A stretch of 64,000 bases of DNA from Lunularia cruciata (GCA_948567375.1 OX419757.1:62682001-62746000), one strand, 5' to 3'. Shown: positions 11,160 to 23,390, numbered from the stretch's first letter. Notes: a model not told the origin generated them from the sequence alone. Numbers and translations are program-made.

Positions 11160-12980
11160 TTCCTCTTCTTGTCTCAAGTGTAATAAGTCTTTTTTCCCAT
11201 CTCAAAGGTTCTGAAGTTCTGAGGTAAAGATCTAAATAGCTATGTTCCTAAGTTTCCGCGGCTCCAGGGCTTCTTGAAGAATCTTTCAATTTGCCTAAAC
11301 GCAGAGATATTTTATTACCCCTTAAAGGACATAATCTAGAAAGAACCAGTCGTGTAACTTTCTTGGTTCTCAAACAAGTGTACTTTGTTGCACTTAGAAA
11401 ATATTAAAGATGGATTCGATGTGATTATCTTTATCCTTACACTTAAGCGCTTGTTTGACTCACTTTTATATCTAACCTCTTCATAGTTTAATCCAACACC
11501 TCCTATTTTAGTGTGACAAATAGTAATACAACACCTGTCCTGTTCTCTCTCTAAACAAAATCTCAACTTCTCTAAAGTATATGCTCGGATTATTTATTTG
11601 TTTCTCCTCTTTCAATTTATAAATATACATTAGTATTTTTATAAATTGAAATTCCTATTCTTCTTTATTTTTATTTTTTTTAAATTTCCTTCCCTTAGTT
11701 TAAGAGAATACACTTGTATTATCATGTTTGAGCTAAAGGATAAGTCTTTTTTGTGGCTATCATTGTTCCTTGGTCAACACTTGACGTTCAAGTTGCTCCT
11801 TTGTTACTCTCTATAACTTTAATCTTCTCACATAATGGATTTGTTGGGTTTGCTTGGTTTTCTGTCTGAGCTTGAAATGGATGGATCCTAAAAGTTTTAC
11901 AGGGGTGTGCCTAGAGATAGATAGTAAATTTTGAAGGTCTCTGCTTATTATCTTAATTCTCGTTATTTCTTTGTTAAAATATAGAAACTTCCATAAATGC
12001 ATTATACAAGGATGATATCCTATCAGTGTACAATGGTGATGTTGATCACCCTGATCATTTTGTAAATAAACCCTTAACATATGAACAAGAGAGAAAATCT
12101 ACTTGCAATGGATGTTCCTACACTTAGAATCATTTACACCCAACAGGGACTAGGACACAGAGTAGTCCAGCCAAGGACCTGCGCAAATACCATCGTTTCA
12201 ATTCGATTGAGCTTGACAAAGCTGGTTGATTCACATTCTTCAGATTGAAAAATGTTTCATGTTAGTCCTGGTTTGAGGTTCTCCTCGAGATATATATAGT
12301 CCTATACATCGTTGCTTATGGCTGAAACGATTGTGTCACTATAGTGCCCTCATCACTAAATGGGGTCTTTAGTGCATCAAGACTACGAATACACTTTTGT
12401 AGGTTTTAGACACAAGCATCCCATATGTGTTAGGTTGACGTTGTTGTCACATTATTAATGAATCCCATATTGTCTAAAGTGCAAAAGGTGTACAAATCTG
12501 GTTCTCGTATTATGTCATTGATCGATTTCCTATTATAAGATATGTGGACAACAGGAGCACTTTACAGAGACTGCCGTGCAGGCATTCACACCCTGCACAC
12601 CTCCAATCCCAGTAGCTAGTTTTGTCCTATCGGAAATTGCAAATCCGATATACTAGGGGTATTTGTCCGAAGGTTATAGTTTCGTTTCGTTATGGTAATA
12701 AACCGACCTCCAAATAAATTATCAAGGGGACATCTCATTAATACCTCTTCAACCAGAATTTACTAAAGGATTTTTCCAGAAAGTCGAACCGAGTACTCAA
12801 TATTCAAAGAGGAGAATTTACAAGAATTATCCATAGATCCAGAAATTTGATGTAACAATCCGCTTACACTTTTAGTGTGTAATTCTGGAATGTCTTTTCA
12901 ACTGGCGAAATGAAACCGCCACCTATTATTTTTCATGAACAGCTAGCATGGAGAAAGACTAGCATGCGGAAAGCTAGCGG
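11160..12980. other. Gene-free stretch
   Basis: There is no supported gene. Frames under 90 codons exist on both strands (e.g. 11336-11566 and 11811-12080, minus) without recognisable domains. Confidence 0.35.
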
Positions 12981-12982
12981 GG

Positions 12983-13606
12983 AAAGACTCTGTCGCACAC
13001 GCTAATGCTCTGTTCAATGCCATTGGGGTTTGGATTGCTGCAAACTCAAGTCGAGCAGATGTTGGTGAAGATGTGTAAACGCTTTAAACCGTTTGTGCAA
13101 CCAAACATGGTACGTATGACTATGTGAACAATTTATTCCCTTTAGTGAAAAGAAATCACTCTGAACGATATAACACAGAAACGAATTTGCACATTGACGC
13201 TAACATCGATTATCTTCATTGATCTTCCATGCAAATTATTGATGTTGATTGAAGTTCTGAGAGTACTTCTGACGCTTGTGCCTTTGATTGTTGAAAGAGA
13301 AGCAAATATGATCAAACAATCATGTGTCCTTATCTTCCAACCTTACAGCCTAGATAATGCATAGAAACTACTATGCAAGCGTACCAAATCCGATGTGATA
13401 CCTGGAATATCGACCATGGTCGAAATAAACTACCGGATCATTGGAGACTACAAGTGAATCCGCTCATAATTAAAGATTTTAAACGCTTGCATACACGGAC
13501 CGCAACTTTGGAGGGAAATCAAAAAGTTAAACAAAACACCCGTGCACTGTTAAGTCAGGCGCTCCAAGGAACTTCAGATTTCATAGATTACGAGTGGGAC
13601 AGATGA
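12983..13606 (+). other. Two exon-like ORFs, unidentified
   Basis: 12983-13078 encodes about 31 codons including DSVAHANALFNAIGVWIAAN. 13373-13606 is a 77-codon frame (MQAYQIRCDTWNIDHGRNK ... FIDYEWDR). Both look protein-like but match no family I know. They could be exons of one gene disrupted by the dispersed repeats on either side, or chance. Confidence 0.2.
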
Positions 13607-13669
13607 GATGAGGGCGAAGTAGGGTCATAACTTACTGTGTTGGTAAAGAAAAGCTTAAACTATCAAAGC

Positions 13670-13746
13670 AAGACGTCATCAATCCGTATAAGGATAAAAA
13701 ACAACAGGTAAAATGGAGTCAATATCCGATAGTATCGGTAAAAGAG
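13670..13746 (+). repeat. Short dispersed repeat, copy 6, 5'-truncated, between 10-bp direct repeats
   Basis: It begins inside the core (GTCATCAATCCGTATAAGG) and runs to the TAGTATCGGTAAAAG end. CTATCAAAGC stands at 13660-13669 and 13747-13756. Confidence 0.65.
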
Positions 13747-13862
13747 CTATCAAAGCTATCCTCAGCCTACGTTGTAGCAGTGAGGTCCAATGAATGCAGT
13801 TAACGTCTATGGTGGTCCATTTAGCATTTTGGATATCCTAGGCGCAATAGGGCAGATTTTTC

Positions 13863-13959
13863 ATACCGATACTAATGTGGCTTAATTCCATTTTATCTCT
13901 TCGTCTCAGCATTGGATGGCTTCGTGAGGTCTTCCCATTCTTTGTGTTTGCTAGGCGGT
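13863..13959 (-). repeat. Short dispersed repeat, full-length reverse copy
   Basis: ATACCGATACTAATGTGGC ... GTGAGGTCTTCCCATTC ... CTAGGCGGT is the reverse complement of the whole unit. No flanking duplication was found. Confidence 0.5.
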
Positions 13960-14452
13960 GATGCATGATGATATCTGAGAGATAATTGGCCGACACGCCC
14001 AAAAATATACCTCGAAGGAAGAGGAAATAAAATATACAAGCACACCAAGAAGTAGAGAAAAGAAAATAGGCAAATAAACATAGAGAAACAAAAATCTATG
14101 TCCAGTTGACAAAAAAGTAAAACAGTAAAAGTAAAACACTATATTTCATAACCTATACTAAAAAAATATATAAAATAGGAGCCGTCGATGGAACGGGAAC
14201 GCACCGCAACGGGAGAAAAGCACCTCCTTCCATGCTTCTATTCACTGTGTCGAAAGCTCTCATCCGTTTCCATCTACTTCTGGCGAGACGGAACTTTTTA
14301 ACTCTCTGTTCACAATAATAAGCCACAAGGTAGAAGTAACAAACAACAAATTCACATGAACAGATTGGTAAAAACGTGGAAAGGACGAGACGGAATGGAA
14401 CGGATCAATTCTACAGCTTTCGAACGAATCAAAGTCTCCAGCTTTCTAATCT

Positions 14453-14821
14453 TTGAGATTGTTTTGTTGGTATTCGTTCAACAGCATTTGCTGGTGTATC
14501 GGGGCATGCGAACCCTTATCAAAATGCTTTTGTGAAAAGCGTGGCGATTGGATGTATCTAGAAGTTGAAAGCGTCTCACTTCTACATGTTATGTCGGTCA
14601 CAGTCCGCTTTAGTACCGAACCATTCCCTCCGATGGTCAATAGAACAATGAAACTAAGTGAACATCAAAATCTTGTCATGCTTGACGTGCAGGCTTCTCG
14701 TCCTACAGAAAGAACATCGTACCACTCACGCTATATATTAAAGAACAGTTCACAACTCAGTGATCAGTCGGGTCATATACAAGATCAAACCAATACAGAA
14801 TACTGCCAACCAATAAACTGA
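14453..14821 (+). CDS. Unidentified 122-codon ORF
   Basis: This is the longest plus-strand frame in the left 16 kb (e.g. MSVTVRFSTEPFPPMVNRT in its middle). It is Ser/Thr/Gln-rich toward the end and no domain or membrane segment is evident. A TATA-like TATATAAAATAGG lies about 280 bases upstream (14166-14178). An antisense frame covers part of it. It may be real, but no homology is recognised. Confidence 0.22.
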   Translation: MRLFCWYSFNSICWCIGACEPLSKCFCEKRGDWMYLEVESVSLLHVMSVTVRFSTEPFPPMVNRTMKLSEHQNLVMLDVQASRPTERTSYHSRYILKNSSQLSDQSGHIQDQTNTEYCQPIN

Positions 14822-15240
14822 AGTATTACGGTGTGGGGCTGTGGGTTGGCTCTGTGATACTAGCAGATACAAGAAGAAACAAATATGTCACCACGCTTTT
14901 GAATGACAAGAATGACTTGGATCCGATATCAGCCATGACAAGTTTTTGGCATTTAGTACCGACTTCAACAGTGAAGGCATGTTTGATAACCAATGAGAGT
15001 GACCAGTGATATGAAGTGCACCGGTTTCTTGTCCAACAATCTGAACATTGATTTGACAGGTTTCTTCTCCGCGCTTTAACTCCTCACTCCACGATGGCTC
15101 AACCTGGTTCTCTGTACTTTCTGATGTCTCTTAGTCCTTTGCTTATACACATAATCTCCTACGTATGCTTCGCTCAAGTTTATGTCACATGCTGACATTA
15201 GCTTCTGATGTCCTCATTTCGTGAAAGTTATAATGACGGT
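14822..15240. other. Gene-free stretch
   Basis: No supported gene, repeat or RNA was seen. Confidence 0.35.
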
Positions 15241-15255
15241 TCTGTTGCAGTATTC

Positions 15256-15391
15256 GAGGAAGGGCGACCGCCTAGGATAACAAGAAGGGCAGAAGCCGAC
15301 CGCATGTGATAACAAGAAGGATCGGAAGATCCCATACAACCGTACCAAGATTAAAAAAAGAAAGGTAAAATGGCGCTAAATGACGATTGTA
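15256..15391 (+). repeat. Short dispersed repeat, copy 7, with duplicated head, between 11-bp direct repeats
   Basis: The head is present twice: GCGACCGCCTAGGATAACA and then CCGACCGCATGTGATAACA. A normal body follows, to about GGCGCTAAATGACG. Flanks are TTGCAGTATTC (15245-15255) and TTGCGGTATTC (15392-15402), with one mismatch. Confidence 0.6.
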
Positions 15392-15402
15392 TTGCGGTAT
15401 TC

Positions 15403-15915
15403 TACTCCGTTGTCTCGAAGGGACCACTTTTGTCATGGGGCTTGACAAACTGGAACGCTTTTGATAAGGATCATCGATTTGGGGGGAGGAGTTTGAGGTC
15501 AATATGCTCGGAATCCCGGTTTTACTTTGTTGGAAACAAATAACTTACCATGTTTCAATAATAATATTTAGGGGTTGAGTTAAATAATGGTATCTTTTGC
15601 TTATTAGTGTCAGTGAGGTTCAATAATAATAAACGATTTGGTCATTGGTTGGAAACGAAGAGTATATGATATAGATTGTTCAAATATCAAATATTTTAAA
15701 ACTTATTTTAGGTCTATGAGGAAGAGGGTTTCGTGATTATTTAGGGATATTTGTACCAAGTAATATCCAACTCAAAGTGACTCACCTAAACGAGACCATT
15801 TATTTGTATTAAACGGAAGATATTCTGAAAAGGATCGCCATGTCACGAATTGATAGCTGAAAACTAACCCAATAAAAAGAACTCTCTCCTTTTCTGATAA
15901 AGAAATATCTTTAAA
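15403..15915. other. Gene-free stretch
   Basis: This is AT-rich with no supported gene. A 74-codon frame follows at 15916-16140 (plus), also without a recognised domain. Confidence 0.35.
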
Positions 15916-16202
15916 GTGGGTCCCTTGGCATTAACATTGAAAGAGAACTGTGTCTGCGGAGGCAACAGAAAAGGGTCTGCAATGTTCTTCATTAAGGATG
16001 AGGAACATTGCATGACCTTGAAATGCACAACTACTGCGGTAATTTACCTTTCCTATCCATTTTACATTCAAGGACAACCAAAACGAAATTTCACTCATGA
16101 CCGTAAACCCGAAGCACATAATTTAATAGTGTGGATATAACCAAAAAATATGGATACATAGAGTGCACCAAATTATTTTAAAACTTACTCTTGACAAGTT
16201 GA

Positions 16203-17750
16203 TGATATCACGCCATTTGTAGCACCACTTAGATTTGCATGGACACTAGAGTAGTAGTGTTGGTAGTCATAGGTATTTTGGCAATTGCTCATAGACTATT
16301 TGTTGATGGTCAGATTTTGTGTTCAAAGTATTGATTACATGGTGGTGCCCATCGTCACTTGTATCATTTACATTGTCAAGTAAACCCTAAACCCTAAACC
16401 CTAAAATTCTGTCAATGAGACCATTAGGGTTGGAGATCTAAGTCAAAATTAGAAGTATATGTTAGAAATGCAACTCTAGAGAGCTCACTTCTCTAATATT
16501 TAGCCTTTGAGTTCTTGGCTAGGGTGGATAGAAAGTTGATGAACGTCTCTTAGCTAGAGTGAGTGTGGTTTGATAGTAATTAGTGCACAATTGTTGGCAG
16601 ATTGTTAAGTGAAAGATCAAGTATTGATCTGATTTGAGTTGATTCAAGTTGATGAGGAACTTATTATATTAGAGAAGTGAGAGTTAGGGGGAAATTGGGT
16701 GTAGGAATTGAGGGTGCTTGTGGTATCTCCAAGCATGGTAGATTGTTGATACTTGGATCGTGAACAGGACTCCTTGAGAGTGATTGTGTGCAAAAATGCT
16801 AGCCAAATTTCCTTGAGAATAAAGTTATATTAAACGGTAGTGTTCATTTTGAGCTTAAGAGGTGAAAGTAGGGCCAATTTGGTGCGAGTTGAGCTTGAAA
16901 GGCAAAATTGAAGATGGAGTTTGTAACCCATTCCCACGAATTAGAGATTTGGAGATCCACATCCTTTCAATTTGGCTCAAGTGGAGATTTAGCGGAGAAT
17001 TTGGCTATAAGTCGACTCTAGAGATTTATGTTAGATTTTATGTCAGATTATGTTAGATTTTGGAGAAGATTTACATCGGATCCTGGCTAGAGGAAGTTTG
17101 ATCCCATTCTCGATGATCCTTATAGCCTAGGAAGTGTGGATAAAGATTTCAATTATGTCCAATGCCAAGTGGTGGCAGAGTTAGTCCGATGTTCATTTAT
17201 GAGATGGAGTGTTTTCCTTTAGCCTTCTTGTGATTGGACCACCTCCATTTTCTACTTCATATTTGTGCACCATGCCTTAAATTTAGAGCATTTATGCTTT
17301 AGTATGCTTGATAGTGAGGCTAGAGTGATGACTAGTCAAACTACTTGTGTTTCTTTTTGATGAGGCAGGAAGTGATAATCTGCAGATTGTGAGAATGCGT
17401 GTTGTGATGGTATGTTATAGGTCACCCTCTCCCCTAGTGTAGTTGTCATGATTAGAGCTACATTAGTGGGTGGTGTTTGGTTGGTAGTGGCAATTGGTGT
17501 TTGCATTTGGTGGTGATTCTTGGTGGGATACTTTTGGTAGTTACAATTGCGGGTTTTAGTTTATAACTACTTTGTCACGACAAAGTTCTTTGGGGATTCA
17601 AGAAGAGATAGCACTATAGTATGAAATGGGTTTACTCAAAGTGGTGCTTGAATCAGTCTGTATCTTAGGTCCTAAATGAGGGAGGAGATTGACTCTAAGT
17701 TGGAGTTTGACACAAAAGCTGATTTAGTTGAGAGTGCACTTGGTATGTCC
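16203..17750 (+). repeat. D1 LTR part and 5' leader
   Basis: 16203-16650 matches the D2 3' LTR (56400 down to about 55970). 16960-17620 matches the D2 leader (64000 down to 63270), e.g. TCATTTATGAGATGGAG and TTGTGATTGGACC. The exact LTR/leader boundary and primer site cannot be fixed because no complete D LTR is in the window. Confidence 0.6.
16381..16406 (+). repeat. Short interstitial telomere-type tract
   Basis: Three and a half units of CCCTAAA (TAAACCCTAAACCCTAAACC then CTAAAA) lie inside the D1 LTR. D2 has unrelated sequence at the same place, so the tract was gained in D1. Confidence 0.75.
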
Positions 17751-17779
17751 GCACTGTTGTTGTAGGATATAGACAAGAT

Positions 17780-19690
17780 TTAATGGGGCTAGAGTAATGC
17801 TTGGGGCCTTTAGAGGCCCCAAGCTTTACTCTGCACTGAGTACCATTGAGTTAGATGACTTCATTCAAGAGTTTGATAGTTGGTGTAATCTATAGTTGAT
17901 GCAAAATTGGACTTTGTTCACACTTTTCATGGCATGGAAGGAGTGTTGTTTCAACACTTGGAGGGTCTGCCAATGGACAACTATCACAAGTTTAAGAGAG
18001 CTCACTTGGAAGAGATTGAGCTATGGAGATAATATTGGTCTCCAAACTATGTCTCCATCACTTTAGGCTTGGTTTCTAGGGGTAGATTGGAAATACCCAC
18101 AAGTTTGAGCTCTAGTAGCATTGGTGGATCTCTTGGAGATGGTGCTATTATGAGTGGAGGTACTACTACAAGAGGTGATGTAGTATTTGGGTTTAATCCC
18201 ATGGTGGAGTTCTTCTAGTGTTTGAACTACTAAGGAGTGTGGACTAACAAGCTGAGGAGCTTGCAAGAGTTCCAACTTAAGGCTGAAGAAAGCCTAAGCA
18301 AGGCATACACTTGCTTGAAACTGCTGATCAGTTTTACTCAAGGAGTTATTGAAACCCAAGCAGTCCAATTTTGGTATGGGATTATGGACAAGGAGTTATG
18401 ACATAGAGTACGTGATGTTACTCTATTATAGGCTACTTCACCTACTTTAGCAATAGTCTTTAGTTTGGCTTAGCATATTGAGGTCAACATGGTGGAGGAG
18501 AGAGTAGTGACATCTAGATTTGGTAGAGATCCACAATTGTTATTTATTCTAGAGTGCACCACAACATGTTGGCATCCAGGGACAAGGTGGATAGCCCAGA
18601 CCTTATGGAGCAAGTGGAGTGCATAGTGTAGCTAAACCCTTACCTTCCTTTTCAAGTCAATAGTAGCTAGTGAGTGGTGGTGTTGCTTGTTGGAATTGTG
18701 GTGGACCTCACCACAAGAGAGGTTACAACATACATGATACCTCTAATGCATCACAACCAACACCAAGATAGTGTGACATTAGCACAAATTTGGTCATAAT
18801 AGTGATTGATGTTATGACCTTCACCCAAGGTTACAGAGTGGTAGCATTGCTATGGCAAGTGGTAGAGGAGCTCTAGGTCATGGAGGATGAGATGGTGGTA
18901 GAGGATCCACACCTAGTAGGGATGTAGTACCTACCCTTACTTTTGATACAACCATGGCTACTTGGATTGAGTAGTTGGAGCAGAGATTGGCTAGCATGGC
19001 CATTGATCAAGGAGATCGAATTTAAGTATTGAGGTTTCTACTCCTTATGAGGGTGATATGGACATCTTGGACTTCATGTGCAAAGCAACATAGGTAGATG
19101 CATATTCCATAGTGAATAGGAGTGTAATACGTGCTTTAGAGCCTAGAGGAGCATCAATGTTGGACCCATAGAGAAGAGAGGCTTGTAGATAGGTCAAACT
19201 TCCCCAATCTCTTACAATCTTTGAGGTACTACAGATGACATCCATGGCTCCTAGACATCCTAGCATAGGTGTAGTAGGTGGTGATGGGATTCATGATTGA
19301 CAACTTGCTAGTCAGCCACCTGCTACTACTTGAGTCTAGCTTGATGTTGGAGGCGGCTCAATTGATTATGCACTTTCCTTTGTTCTCAGCTAATGATATG
19401 TTTACATTAGGAGTTGATCCAACTCTAGTGTTTTAGTTGGCTGCTACACTTTGTGAAAGTAAGGATGATGTGGTTCTTGCTTCTAGAACAAAGGTGGTTG
19501 ATAGTGGAGTTGACTTGGCTGAGGAGCAAGGGATCCACTCAACGACTAGTGGGTTAAGGTAAGCAACAACAACTAGATTGGAAGAGTTACCAGCTAGACC
19601 TACTTTTGAGCATGCTCAGTTCATACCTCTAGTTGTCTTGTTGGATAACCAAAGGGAAATTATTTTGCTTGGTGGGAACTTCAAGGGAGG
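17780..19690 (+). pseudogene. D1 gag remnant
   Basis: Frames with many stops match the D2 gag: NKLRSLQEFQLKAEESLSK and a TQAVQFWYG... capsid-like stretch near 18240-18420, and a CCHC-like knuckle CWNCGGPHHKRGY at about 18683-18725, where the last Cys is replaced by Tyr. In family terms this would package element RNA. The second knuckle seen in D2 (CEHCHKFGHTSDQC) is degraded here. It is not functional. Confidence 0.6.
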
Positions 19691-19812
19691 TCTGTACACT
19701 ACATAGAATCTTATTAGACTTTGGTGCACACTTTATGTTGGGGAAAGCTATAGTTGTTGGTCTAGAGTTACAAAAGCTAGATATGGAGAGGTGTCCATTT
19801 TAGATCCAAACA
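19691..19812 (+). pseudogene. D1 aspartic protease, 5' part
   Basis: The frame contains LDFGAHFMLGKAIVVG, equivalent to LLDSGAQPLMLEKAVVVG in D2. The catalytic DSG has become DFG. It stops at the B1 insertion. 19808-19812 (AAACA) is one copy of the B1 target duplication. Confidence 0.65.
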
Positions 19813-20565
19813 TGTCATGTTGCAAGGATAGCAGGGAAACATAGATGCACAAATACAAGTTTCACACTCAAACTCTGATGCCCCAAAGGAGCACCTTCTC
19901 TTTATTATATAGACAAAGAGGATCTCCTCCACGGAAGCTCCACCATAGGATTAGGCACATAGATAGATGATATGTCAGCAAGTTCCACCCTTTGATTAAT
20001 TACTTGGATGGGTGACATGTTGGGCATGTTCCTATCTGGTTGGTCAAACAAACTTTGACTAGAGGGAATCTTTAAGGGAATCTTCCTATAATCTTAGAGG
20101 AATCTCAAAATCACATGGGTGAGGTACCATTAGAAAGATCTCAATGAGATAAAACAAGGGGGAGGGAAGGCCAAACTATCCTTTGATAAGGGTGCATTTG
20201 GCATATTTTCGAGGCCTAATTCATCCGTTTAGGCTTCCAAAATTGCCTTCAAAGATTTTAGGCATATTTTGATTCCTATTCTATTTGTAGAAGTCCCCTT
20301 TTGGTGATATCTCTTTCTGATCTATTTAGTCTATCATGTGTAACATCTTTCCAGATGTTTCCAAACCAATTCTCACCTTTAAATCATATGTCTAGCTATT
20401 GGTTCTAAGGTTTTCAAATTTATTTTGATTTTTGCCCTATCAATAGAAATACTTTTTTGATGATACTTCTATCTGATCTATTTTTTCCATTATGTATAAC
20501 ATCATTATAGATGTTACTAAACTGAATTTCACATCTAGATCATATGGCCAGCTCTTGGTATTACA
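19813..20565 (-). repeat. B1 3' LTR
   Basis: This 753-bp LTR pairs with 52179-52923. Reading plus, it starts TGTCATGTTGCAAGG (TGTAATATTGCGAGG in the partner) and ends GGTATTACA. It holds two diverged tandem copies of a roughly 150-bp block (starting about 20288 and 20441, each with AGAA.T.CTTTTxGxTGATA). Confidence 0.85.
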
Positions 20566-20580
20566 AACCTCCCTCCTTTT
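20566..20580 (-). promoter_or_regulatory. B1 polypurine tract
   Basis: On the minus strand AAAAGGAGGGAGGTT stands directly before the 3' LTR. This is the expected plus-strand priming site. Confidence 0.8.
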
Positions 20581-21296
20581 AAGATGCAATGTCCTCGTTG
20601 TGCAATTGTTGCTCAAACTTTTGCACCAACACCGGTGCATGTGTCAAATTGGTAGTGGGCTCCTAGGTTGCCTCATAGAGGGGGTAACCTTTCCACTATA
20701 CCAAATAGTCCACCCATGGATGGCGAGTATCACGGATGTGTTTTTGGAGGATACGTTCCACTTCATATTCCTCCGTGCCATCAATGCGTGTCGGATAAGA
20801 AAGAATGTCTTGTGTAGAATGACCATGGCCCAATCGGTGAGCATATCTACATAGAAGGGAAACATGGAACACTAGATGGATCTTCATGTGTGGTGGTAGC
20901 TTGAGGTGATAAGCCACAGCGCCGACTTGATGAAGAATAGAAAATGGCCCAATAAAACAAGGTTTGAGCTTACAAGAGCCAAATAATGTTAGGTTGGTTG
21001 TAGATAGCCACACCTAATCTCCAACATTGAACTCCATGTGCCTATGGTGTGCATCAACATATTGCTTCTATCAATTTTGCACAATCTGCAATTTGTGCTT
21101 GGTGCTCTCAACACCTTGTTGGATTTTAAAAACAAATGTGTTGATTACGTTGACCTTGGTAGCCACTGGATGGATCTTCATCAAGCTAGAAGGTTTGTAG
21201 GGATGATCACCATACATGAGAAAGAATGGAGTGACTTGGGTAGATGTATTCACCAAGTTGTTGTAAGTGAATATCCACCAATGGGATAGGGCATCC
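20570..21296 (-). pseudogene. B1 integrase C-terminus and chromodomain
   Basis: From 21296 downward the frame gives the end of the integrase core (STQVTPFFLMYGDHP), the GPF-type segment (KPCFIGPFSILHQVGAVAYHL) shortly after, and a chromodomain: EEYEVERILQKH ... WKGYPLYEAT, stop, EP. In this family the chromodomain steers integration to marked chromatin. Two in-frame TAG codons fall where the family has Lys and Trp. The segment is separated from the rest of the integrase (47133 on) by element A; ERWD / DALSHWW rejoin when A and one ATCC are removed. Confidence 0.82.
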
Positions 21297-21994
21297 TGTG
21301 AGCCAGCCTGTCTTTCACTCAAGATGAACCTTTGATGGCTATTATGGTAGTGCACCATGGACTAAGAAAGCAAGAAACCCCAACTCCATCATACTTCTCC
21401 AAGGCTACCACTCCAAGATCAAGACATTGCTCACTAGAGAACTCAATGAGAGAGAGAGAGAGAGATAGTTGCAAATGAAAGGATGATGAGTACCTCCTCA
21501 CCCCTTTTTTATATACTTGTGAAATAGTTATGTACCAAAGTTACTAATTATTGTAGTAACTCAAGTTACTAGACTAAAAGTCAAGTAAAGTAAAAAATTA
21601 GAAAGGAATATCCATTCACATAGGTATATTCCACTAACATGTGATCTTATCTTGACCCAACCACTAAGTCAAGGATTCCTTCACATGGGCTATCCTTGGA
21701 CTATAAAATAATCCAAAACAAAAAGGCTTGCGTGCCCAAGAGTTCTCAACTCTTTCCTCAAAGCCAAACACCTAGGAATAATACCAAGTCAACACACTAG
21801 AATCCAAAATAGTGGTGCTCATCTTTTCCACTTCCTCTAAAGTAAAGTCTTCTCTATCTTAGCTATGACTAACTTTAGCTAATCATGACTAATGTAGAAC
21901 CATCCTTTATCTCTATATAAATAATATCTCTCAAGTACTTGTAATACCAAGCTAAATATCACAATAACACACACATGCACAAATGGGTGTTTCA
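21297..21994 (-). repeat. LTR a (left outer LTR of element A)
   Basis: It reads minus TGTAACACC-type start (here TGAAACACC) to GCTGGCTCACA end, 698 bp. A TATA-like GTATATAAA lies at 21508-21516 on the minus strand and is conserved as TATATAAA in LTRs b and d. The adjoining purine-rich TCCAGGAGTAAA is the polypurine tract. Confidence 0.88.
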
Positions 21995-22042
21995 TTTACT
22001 CCTGGACTAAGTTTTCACTTTGTCCTCAAAGTGAAGAACTCT

Positions 22043-23369
22043 CTACCTTCTATGATATATCTTCAACTTATCATGGTTAATCCTATCAAAGTGTCTTCTT
22101 CCCAACTTCTTGAGATCATAGATGTAATTGCCCCACACCTTATCCACTATGAAAGGTCCAAAGTAATTAAGCAAAAACTTCTTTTGCACTCTCTTGAATT
22201 GAATAGAATCAAACAACATTACCCAATCACCTTCTTTGAAAGGCTCCACCTTCTTCTTGCCTTGCCTCTTGTCATAGCTCTCATTTTGTTTCCTTTGGGC
22301 TTGCTCCACTCCATAGCAACTGCTCTTGCCTCTTCCAACTCCATGAGTTGTTCCTTCCTTGACTTCTATGCATCACCTCCTTGTGCTTTCTTGAAAATCC
22401 TATGAATGCTTTGGAAGGTAGGAAGATCAAAGTGAATAGGTAGAGTAGACTCAATACCATAAACCAATTGAAATGGAGAATATCCGGTGGAAGTCTCTCA
22501 TGGTTGTCCTATACTCCCACAAAACTGCATAAATCCTCTTGTCCCAATGATGTTTAGCCCCCTCCATTTCTGCATCTTTGGACAAAATCATGCACAAGGT
22601 CTGATTGGTTCTCTCTGCCAAGCCATTGGAATTTGGATTATAGGATGTAGTTACTCTATGTGATAGAGAAATGTCGTAGCATGGCTGTAGTAATGCTTCC
22701 TGTAAACTCTCCTCCTCTATCAAAAACCAACTCCAAAGGGCATCCAAATCCAGTGATAATGCGTTCATGAAGAAATCTACCAACCTTATCTTCATTCTTC
22801 TCCCTCAATGGTCTAGCCTCAACCCACTTGGTAAGGTAATCAATAACTACCACAATGTACCGATTGTTCCTTGGGGTTCTATTGAGAGGACCTACAAAAT
22901 CAATTCCTCACTTCTCAAAAGGTAATAGCAATGGAATTGATCTAAGTGGTGGAGTGGATGTAGACTTTCTAGTAAAAGCTTGAAAAAAATGACAAGTTTT
23001 ACAATAATCAAGACAATCCTTGAAAATCCCTCTCCAATGGTAACCTGCATCTAGAATCTTGAAAGCAGTCACCTTTCCTGCAAAGTGTCTTCCACACACT
23101 AAACCTTCATGAAACTCCTTTATAAGTAGGATAGACTCTTCCTTACCCACTGCTCTTTGAAGTAGACCATCTACTCCTTGGTGAAAAAAAATATCCTCCA
23201 CCATTGTGTAAGGTCTAGATCTTGCTGCAAGGGCCTTCCTCTCCCTAACATGCATCCCTTCTAGATAGTTACCTCTTGTCACAAAATCCACAATCTCCTT
23301 AAACTCCATTGGAACCTCTTGAGTGACTGAGATTGTCATGAGCTCCTCATCTGGGGAGGAATCATCCAC
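22043..23369 (-). pseudogene. A1 integrase
   Basis: This element integrase has several frame breaks. The zinc-binding H-H-C-C part lies near 23000-23130 (EFHEGLVCGRHFAGK ... CLDYCKTCHFFQAF, where the last Cys has become Phe). The catalytic core has VVIDYLTKWVEARPL, VFDRGGEFTGS and, in another frame, NGLAERTNQTL for the D, D and E residues. The GPF motif NYFGPFIVDKV is near 22130-22165. The end is HDKLKIYHRR, with no chromodomain. Family role: inserts the cDNA. A2 has the same set in better order. Confidence 0.8.
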
Positions 23370-23390
23370 TGGCTCATCTCCATCATGATC

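Noticed and set aside
3427-15402. Dispersed repeats as introners (intron-generating elements)
   Set aside because: Introners should bring or complete splice sites and leave open frames on both sides. The inserts do not begin GT and end AG consistently, and the flanks are not clearly coding.
3427-15402. Dispersed repeats as a CRISPR-like or regularly spaced array
   Set aside because: Copies are irregularly spaced, in both orientations and variably truncated. Direct repeats belong to each insertion separately.
21983-22405. A 140-codon plus-strand ORF with hydrophobic segments
   Set aside because: It is antisense to the A1 integrase C-terminus. The same shadow appears opposite A2 (40744-41034).
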